From Synergistaceae bacterium (GTDB lineage Bacteria; Synergistota; Synergistia; Synergistales; Aminobacteriaceae), in contig JAFPWQ010000312.1 of assembly GCA_017394925.1 (NCBI GenBank), positions 1 to 19,912 of the forward strand: a stretch of 19,912 nt of DNA, given 5' to 3'. The notes beneath the pieces were generated by a model that did no database searches, was not told the DNA's origin, and worked only from the letters and a program-made list of their open reading frames with translations. This document shows, one piece after another, positions 15,426-19,912 of the stretch. A program made the translations under genes and the position numbers. The stretch's first letter is position 1. Each line of letters starts with the position of its first letter.

Positions 15426-15478
15426 TCTATGTCATGAATTTATTGATAGATTGATTTTTTAATAGTCTCGTTATCTGT

Positions 15479-15607
15479 TTATCTCTTTGTTCCGAATTCT
15501 ATTGTGAAACTCATAGTGCCGTCATTATCACGATAGAATTTTACCGCACAATTAGCGCAGCATAACACCAGAAACATCAGTGCGAAGATTGTGAATGCCG
15601 TATGCAA
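15479..15607 (-). CDS. Possible small membrane peptide, 42 residues
   Basis: A short open frame starts at a TTG (15607), preceded at 8 bases by a strong AGGGGGTG ribosome site. The peptide MHTAFTIFALMFLVLCC has a single hydrophobic segment (residues 4-22) with three cysteines (16, 17, 20), then a polar tail ending E-F-G-T-K-R. It occupies an otherwise gene-free region and is followed by a hairpin terminator. A membrane topology with a short polar tail is seen in small regulatory or toxin peptides, but there is no evidence for either role here. A competing 20-residue frame starts at an ATG only two bases after the same site and looks less protein-like. Confidence 0.4.
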   Translation of the reverse strand: MHTAFTIFALMFLVLCCANCAVKFYRDNDGTMSFTIEFGTKR

Positions 15608-15806
15608 TGTTCATTCACCCCCTCTCACTTGAAGATAACTGCCTGCTACGATGTTCTATCGCCGCCTTTCATATTTTCATATCTTTTCCGAATAGTGCCG
15701 AATGGGCAATGTATCTTATCAGTGATGATGATTTTGTGCAAGAGGAGAAATCAAAACACGGCGGGACAATTTAACGAATGCCGCGCCGCATAAATTGTGC
15801 TTTGTT
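15608..15806. other. Gene-poor spacer
   Basis: Apart from the ribosome site of the small peptide gene, this stretch shows only a pair of CCGAAT direct repeats near 15687-15703 and a weak hairpin at 15759-15788. A plus-strand frame from 15602 has no ribosome site and no protein-like pattern. Confidence 0.4.
15753..15788 (-). terminator. Weak candidate terminator after the Synergist-CTERM gene
   Basis: On the minus strand CGGCG (15784-15788) can pair with CGCCG (15759-15763) across a 20-base loop, followed by TGTTTTGATTT. The short stem and long loop make it doubtful. Confidence 0.3.
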
Positions 15807-17516
15807 TTAATGCTTCCTGATGAGAATTGCGATTAATGCGAGTCCTGCAAGTGTGAATCCTGCACTGCATCCTCCTCCTGATGAACTTGGGGTTTTGGGT
15901 GTTGGTTCTGGTTCTGGTGTCTCCTCTGAGGCAGGATAAAATTCCCACTGGTAGATTGACGGAGATGATGTACCTTCATGTGTGCGTAACCTTATTATGA
16001 TATATCTCATGTTACTCACTTCCTGCGGTTCTGGTAAAGTCCAGGTGCCTGATGCTGTATCATTCTGCCATCTTGACCTATACCTGCCCCCTTTTATACG
16101 TTCGACATAAATCCTGAAATCAGTCCTGTAGGAAGGATTCACAATTCCTGATGTATTCTGAGAAGTAACCAGTCTGTAGTTTATTGCCGTAATCTTTCCG
16201 TCAGCACTCACAACTTCAGCGTAAGGAACTCCCTGTGCTAACTGTTCTGCTGTTGACCTGAATTTATTCACAGATTCACTGCCATTCAAATTAAGCTCAT
16301 CCGGGAATGTCCATGTTATAGTCCGGCCGTTAAGACCTGTCTCTGCTCCTCCGGAGAAACCAAGTTTTATTCCGTTTTCATCTACCGGCTGATATTCCAG
16401 CAGTGAATCATCAAGAGTCACACCGTCATACATTCTCAGCGCATATGTCTTGTCTGTTCCCTTTTCAACACTAATTCCGAGTTCTTCTCCATTGTCGTCA
16501 TCAGCAAGTGTATAGCCGCCTCCCGGTATCGTCATACGTCCTTCCTTCGTAAAGTGCTTAGCTTCAGCAACGATTCCTTTATCTGCCTGAATATCGAAGA
16601 AAAGGTGTGCGAATTTTGCATCTCTGTAATCTGATTTGCCGTTCACTAATGACGCTTCATTAACGTGATTCTGCCAAAGCCATGTTTCTGGTTTTACATT
16701 CCTGCTGAAATACCAGAGATTAGTTGTCTCTTTGCCGTCAATCTCGTAATTGAGGTATACTCTGATCACATATATTTCTGATTCATCAATCGGTTCATCA
16801 AACATCACTGTACCTTCCGGAGTTTTGCCGGGTTCAATGAAATCCCATGGGCCTGAATAGAGAGAATTTCTGTAAGCATCGTATACGTGATTTACACTGA
16901 AAGTCATTCCGACATCCTGTGAAAGGGGCTTTGACGTGTCAGAAGGATTCACTACGCGCCACTTTATGCCTGTTACACTTGAACCTGAACGTATATATTC
17001 AACATAAGGTACAAATGTATTCAGCTGTTCTCTTGTAGTCTTGTAATTCGGAACTACACCACGCCCGTTGAATGAAGGCTTATCAGGAAAATTCCAGCTT
17101 GCCGATACACCGTTCAGCCCATTATCTGCTTCAACTCCGCAGCTGAACTCCTCGCCGTTATCCATAACAAGCATATAGCCTACATTTTCACCTACACCGC
17201 TCCACGATTCAAATTCCAGATTGAATGTCTCCTGAGTTCCTGAAACTTTCTGCATCTCTTTTCCGTTCCAGAAAGAATAATTGCCTCCTTCAACTGTGAT
17301 TGTGCCGGATCGTTTAACGTCTTCCTCTGTTGCAACAGAATCAAAATCAACGACCTCTAAGGTGAATTCAAGAAACCTTGCATCAGAATAATCTGATTGT
17401 CCGTTAGTGAGTCCTGCAATTGAATAGTGAGCTGTGTATAACCCCATCTCACCAAATGCTGCCGATGAAACCATAACCAGAAGAAAAACGAAGCACGCTA
17501 ATAACTTTTTGAGCAT
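15807..17516 (-). CDS. Synergist-CTERM surface protein with duplicated module
   Basis: The 569-residue exported protein has a signal peptide (residues 1-22, ending S-A-A-F-G). The body consists of two related modules, about 28-270 and 285-525. Each begins L-x-N-G-x-S-D-Y-x-D-A-(R/K)-F and then has an E/P-G-G-x-Y-(S/T) strand. Each later shows a N-G-L-N-G or T-G-L-N-G turn, F-P-D...N-G, and T-x-x-Q-L...V-P-Y-(V/A)-E followed by I-K-W-R-V-V-N or I-N-Y-R-L-V-T. The C-terminus has a P-E-P-E-P-T-P spacer, S-S-S-G-G-G-C-S-A-G, a hydrophobic stretch and I-R-K-H. This is the Synergist-CTERM sorting signal, expected to be processed and anchored at its Cys by a dedicated system. The beta-rich modules could be adhesive or structural; no enzyme motif is seen. 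The ATG at 17516 has GGAAGGAAG upstream. A 7-base tandem repeat lies in its upstream region. Confidence 0.85.
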   Translation of the reverse strand: MLKKLLACFVFLLVMVSSAAFGEMGLYTAHYSIAGLTNGQSDYSDARFLEFTLEVVDFDSVATEEDVKRSGTITVEGGNYSFWNGKEMQKVSGTQETFNLEFESWSGVGENVGYMLVMDNGEEFSCGVEADNGLNGVSASWNFPDKPSFNGRGVVPNYKTTREQLNTFVPYVEYIRSGSSVTGIKWRVVNPSDTSKPLSQDVGMTFSVNHVYDAYRNSLYSGPWDFIEPGKTPEGTVMFDEPIDESEIYVIRVYLNYEIDGKETTNLWYFSRNVKPETWLWQNHVNEASLVNGKSDYRDAKFAHLFFDIQADKGIVAEAKHFTKEGRMTIPGGGYTLADDDNGEELGISVEKGTDKTYALRMYDGVTLDDSLLEYQPVDENGIKLGFSGGAETGLNGRTITWTFPDELNLNGSESVNKFRSTAEQLAQGVPYAEVVSADGKITAINYRLVTSQNTSGIVNPSYRTDFRIYVERIKGGRYRSRWQNDTASGTWTLPEPQEVSNMRYIIIRLRTHEGTSSPSIYQWEFYPASEETPEPEPTPKTPSSSGGGCSAGFTLAGLALIAILIRKH

Positions 17517-17633
17517 AAAAATTACTTCCTTCCATAAAAATTTAGCCCCCCATGCATAACTTCACATGGAAGGCGTTTTCCTCTTCTTTGCTATACTTGC
17601 TATATGTGTTATGATTAACTCTTAGGGCAGAAT

Positions 17634-17717
17634 TCAGGCGTGAATCGTGAATCGTGAATCGTGAATCGTGAATCGTGAATCGTGAATCGTGAATCGCATT
17701 ATACTCACAGCGAACAT
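17634..17717 (-). CDS. Possible 27-residue reading frame through the heptamer repeat
   Basis: An ATG at 17717 lies nine bases after GGAGGG. The frame reads MFAVSIM, then the seven-residue unit R-F-T-I-H-D-S repeated across the DNA repeat, and stops at TGA just after it. Because seven is not a multiple of three, repeat number sets the frame after the repeat. With eight copies it stops at once; with six or nine copies it would stay open to a TAA at 17542-17544, 25 bases before the Synergist-CTERM ATG. Whether it is translated is unknown. Confidence 0.2.
   Translation of the reverse strand: MFAVSIMRFTIHDSRFTIHDSRFTIHA
17640..17696. repeat. Perfect heptanucleotide tandem repeat, eight copies
   Basis: Eight exact copies of TGAATCG (17641-17696), or GTGAATC read from 17640, lie end to end with no mismatches. 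They are in the intergenic region 124 bases upstream of the Synergist-CTERM gene and about 60 bases after the sugar kinase stop. Perfect short repeats of this kind change copy number by strand slippage. Confidence 0.97.
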
Positions 17718-17756
17718 TCCTGTCTACCCTCCTGAATCATAATTTGGGAAATTATA

Positions 17757-19043
17757 TCACATACACGCAATTTTCATAGCACACATAGCAGCACCGCAAG
17801 CTGCCTCCTCTGTGTATTCTGGTATATGCACCTCCATTCCGAACATCTCAGATGCTATTCTCTGCATGAGCTTATTCTTCCGCAGTCCATTCCCTGAACC
17901 AGCAAGATATTTTGCTTCTCTTCCTGTCATCGTCTTCATGGCCTCGTACATTCCGTGAAGTTCTTCAACTATTCCGCGAATAACACCTGCTGTGAATGCG
18001 CCCGGACAAAAATTTTCGGTGCTTATTCCTGAAATACTGCCTCGCTTATTGGGATTAGATCTCGTTCCTGAAAACGTGGTCTCTACTTCCCATGCGTTAC
18101 TCATTCCGTATGTTTCGATGAATTTCTCTGCATCTTTCATCATCACGTCATAACATTCATGGCCGCTCACAGAACGATAAAACCCTTCAAGCATTGCATA
18201 TGCACGTCCTCCGCATAAACTCGCACCAGATAAAATATATTTATTTTCACCGTACGGCCTCGTCTCAATGTCTCCTTCTGAATCGTAATATTCATTCGTT
18301 ACAAGTGAAATCTGAGAGCCTGTACCGACATTCAGCAATAATGAATCATCTTCTGAATCTCTAAGCGAACCTTTAACTGCTGCCTGATTATCCCCAACTG
18401 AACACACAACAGGCACATTCTCTTTTGTGTGTCCGATTACGTGATAGCCTCTGACAATTTCAGGAAGGTATGAGACATTAACGCCTGCACTTTTGAGAGA
18501 GTCATACATGAATTCATGAGTACGCAAGTCAAAACATCCCCAGCTTGCGGCCATGTCTGACGAGAGAACCGGCGAAGTGTTGCCGCATAACTTCATTGCA
18601 ATGTAATCGCTGATTGTCGTCATCTTCACTGCGTCATTCGGAATCTTCTTTGACATCTGCAAATATAAATGTGTTGCAAGCCCATATCCCACAGAACACT
18701 TCATGCCATGTTCACGCAAAATCTTCACTGTTTCGATTCCGCTCTGGTCTTCCCATGTGTATAACGGACTCACTGAATCACCATGAGCATTTACGTATAA
18801 CATTCCATGCATTTGTCCCGTTAAGCCAATCCCCGAAGGTGTTCCGAATGTCTTCATTATGTCCGCAAAAATGTCATTCACAAAATTTTTTATGCGTTCG
18901 GGATTCTGAATCTTATTGAACGATTCGCCTTTTATAAATGAAGAATGATTTAACGTTCTGTGTTCAAGTAAATGACCTGATGAATCAATTGCCGCTATGC
19001 TTATTGAAGTCGTGCCTGTATCAATCCCAAGAAAATATTTCAT
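17757..19043 (-). CDS. FGGY-family carbohydrate kinase, sedoheptulokinase/xylulokinase-like
   Basis: A 428-residue cytoplasmic kinase that phosphorylates a sugar with ATP. The N-terminal phosphate loop is G-I-D-T-G-T-T (6-12). T-G-Q-M-H-G (75-80) and Y-T-W-E-D-Q (95-100) form the sugar site. The catalytic base is expected at Asp218 in V-G-D-N-Q-A-A. The second nucleotide loop is L-N-V-G-T-G-S (237-243), and A-G-S-G-N-G-L-R-K-N (near 388-397) is in the C-terminal ATPase domain. The combination of Q-M-H-G with a W-E-D-Q loop and a short length suggests the sedoheptulokinase-like branch, but xylulose or another ketose is possible. The ATG at 19043 has AGGGGG about 9 bases upstream. It is divergent from the sugar-binding protein gene, so the two probably serve the same sugar. 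Confidence 0.85.
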   Translation of the reverse strand: MKYFLGIDTGTTSISIAAIDSSGHLLEHRTLNHSSFIKGESFNKIQNPERIKNFVNDIFADIMKTFGTPSGIGLTGQMHGMLYVNAHGDSVSPLYTWEDQSGIETVKILREHGMKCSVGYGLATHLYLQMSKKIPNDAVKMTTISDYIAMKLCGNTSPVLSSDMAASWGCFDLRTHEFMYDSLKSAGVNVSYLPEIVRGYHVIGHTKENVPVVCSVGDNQAAVKGSLRDSEDDSLLLNVGTGSQISLVTNEYYDSEGDIETRPYGENKYILSGASLCGGRAYAMLEGFYRSVSGHECYDVMMKDAEKFIETYGMSNAWEVETTFSGTRSNPNKRGSISGISTENFCPGAFTAGVIRGIVEELHGMYEAMKTMTGREAKYLAGSGNGLRKNKLMQRIASEMFGMEVHIPEYTEEAACGAAMCAMKIACM

Positions 19044-19077
19044 TTGTTAATGCCCCCTGTAAATTTAAGTGTTGTGG

Positions 19078-19085
19078 TATATAAT
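19078..19085 (+). promoter_or_regulatory. Predicted promoter of the sugar-binding protein gene
   Basis: TATATAAT, preceded by TGG (19075-19077), gives either an extended -10 (TGG-TATATA) or a perfect TATAAT at 19080-19085. A weak -35 (CTGTAA) lies 17 bases upstream of the latter. The leader is about 55 bases with AGGAGGT. The promoter falls inside the 103-base divergent region shared with the kinase gene. Confidence 0.45.
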
Positions 19086-19146
19086 TCTACTATCCAATTT
19101 ATTTTTTAAGTTACAAATTTATATTCACAGGAGGTTTTTCTCTATC

Positions 19147-19912
19147 ATGAAGAAACTTTTTATTCTTTTCCTCGCTGTTGTCCTCGTTGTATCATCATTC
19201 AGCATTGCAGGTGCTCAGGGCAAAAAGTTCGGAGCTACCTACATGACGATGAATAACCCGTTTTTCGGCGTAATGAATGACGCAATCAAGGCCGCAGTTG
19301 AAGCAAACGGTGATACACTCATCACATTAGACCCTGCACTTGACCCAGAGAAGCAGATCTCCCAGATTGAAGACATGGTTGCACAGGGCGTAGATGCAAT
19401 CTTCCTTAACCCGGTAGACTGGCAGGCAGTAGCTCCCGGACTTATGGCGGCACATGAGGCAGGAATTCCAATCATCAACGTTGACGCGGCAGTCTATGAT
19501 GAAGATTACGTTGCATGTATAGTTGCGTCAGACAACCTTGCGGCGGGCCAGGTATGCGGTGAAGACATGCTCAAGAGATTACCCAAAGGCGGAAAAGCAA
19601 TCATTCTCGGACATCCTACAACGAAGACAGGAATTGACCGTATAGCAAAGTTCAAAGAGATAATTGCGGCACATCCTGAATTCACTATTGCACAGGAAGA
19701 CAGCTCAGAAGGCCAGCTTGAAATCGCAATGCCAAAAATGGAGAATATCATTCAGGCTCACCCGGATATGAACGTTGTTATGTGCGTAAATGACCCGACA
19801 GCACGCGGAGTAATTCAGGCACTCAAGGCCGCAAATATGAAGGGCGTATTAATTTACGGCGTTGACGGTTCACCCGATGCAAAGAAGGCAATCAAAGAAG
19901 GCGATATGACCG
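19147..19912 (+). CDS. Sugar ABC transporter substrate-binding protein, 3' end outside window
   Basis: At least 255 residues are present and the gene continues past the window. It starts with a signal peptide (residues 1-23, ending S-I-A-G-A). The mature part follows the ribose/galactose-type periplasmic binding fold: F-G-A-T-Y-M-T-M-N-N-P-F-F at the first strand and ligand loop, D-P-E-K-Q-I-S-Q-I-E-D-M-V-A-Q-G-V-D-A-I-F-L-N-P, then A-H-E-A-G-I-P-I-I-N-V-D, I-V-A-S-D-N-L-A-A-G, and V-N-D-P-T-A-R-G later. These match the class I (RbsB-like) family, which delivers pentoses, hexoses or autoinducer-like sugars to an RbsA/RbsC-type importer. Those partner genes would be expected just beyond 19912. 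The AGGAGGT site is about 11 bases before the ATG at 19147, a slightly long spacing. The divergent FGGY kinase suggests the imported sugar is phosphorylated at once. Confidence 0.92.
   Translation, partial: MKKLFILFLAVVLVVSSFSIAGAQGKKFGATYMTMNNPFFGVMNDAIKAAVEANGDTLITLDPALDPEKQISQIEDMVAQGVDAIFLNPVDWQAVAPGLMAAHEAGIPIINVDAAVYDEDYVACIVASDNLAAGQVCGEDMLKRLPKGGKAIILGHPTTKTGIDRIAKFKEIIAAHPEFTIAQEDSSEGQLEIAMPKMENIIQAHPDMNVVMCVNDPTARGVIQALKAANMKGVLIYGVDGSPDAKKAIKEGDMT

Larger units (their letters stand above)
17517..17756. promoter_or_regulatory. Upstream region of the Synergist-CTERM gene
   Basis: This spacer of 240 bases contains the heptanucleotide repeat and a possible minus-strand promoter TTAATC-17-TATAGC at about 17587-17615, between the repeat and the gene. 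It also has a plus-strand look-alike TTGCTA-16-TATGAT, which has no gene to serve. On the minus strand GGAGGG (about 17727-17732) precedes a short frame that enters the repeat. Confidence 0.4.

Noticed and set aside
15602..15793. Plus-strand frame of 63 codons in the gene-poor spacer
   Set aside because: No ribosome site, no recognisable pattern, and it overlaps the better-supported minus-strand small peptide start.
17640..17696. Short repeats as a CRISPR array
   Set aside because: The units are seven bases and directly abutting with no spacers, so this is a simple tandem repeat.

Overview
This window probably comes from a member of the phylum Synergistota (Synergistetes). The clearest marker is the secreted protein at 15807-17516. 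It ends in a Pro/Glu-rich spacer, a GGGCSAG motif, a hydrophobic segment and a basic tail, the layout of the Synergist-CTERM sorting signal. Base composition is moderate to low GC. The sugar uptake/kinase genes and a secreted tannase-like hydrolase would fit an animal-gut or plant-polymer-fed anaerobe, but that is inference.

Layout. 1-4370 (minus strand) holds the start of a chemoreceptor-like gene and a housekeeping cluster read uvrB > def > fmt > Nudix hydrolase: DNA repair, N-terminal formyl-Met processing, initiator tRNA formylation and nucleotide clean-up. 4625-6979 holds an AT-rich plus-strand gene with a C-terminal HEPN-like R-x4-H motif. It runs tail-to-tail, with a 6-base overlap, into a DUF815-type AAA+ ATPase. 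7041-12410 is one minus-strand operon closed by a strong terminator. Its five genes are an unrecognised 390-residue protein, an exported protein with CsgG/TolB-like and FlgT-C-like parts, an exported TPR protein with long Lys/Pro/Ala and Gln/Arg low-complexity regions, and two tandem paralogous exported proteins. Four of the five carry signal peptides, so this looks like an uncharacterised cell-envelope system and is the best candidate here for something undescribed.

12596-14473 (plus strand) has an exported CPAC thioredoxin-fold protein with its own terminator, then an exported subtype-B-tannase-like alpha/beta hydrolase. 14526-15347 is a lone Rpn-family PD-(D/E)XK nuclease, bracketed by two look-alike CCGGG hairpins. 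15479-15607 may encode a 42-residue membrane peptide. 15807-17516 is the Synergist-CTERM surface protein, built from two diverged copies of one module. About 124 bases upstream of it are eight perfect copies of a 7-base repeat, a candidate phase-variation device.

17757-19912 holds a FGGY sugar kinase (sedoheptulokinase/xylulokinase-like) divergent from a sugar ABC transporter binding protein that runs off the window. Together they suggest import and phosphorylation of one sugar. No tRNA, rRNA, CRISPR array or complete insertion sequence was seen.
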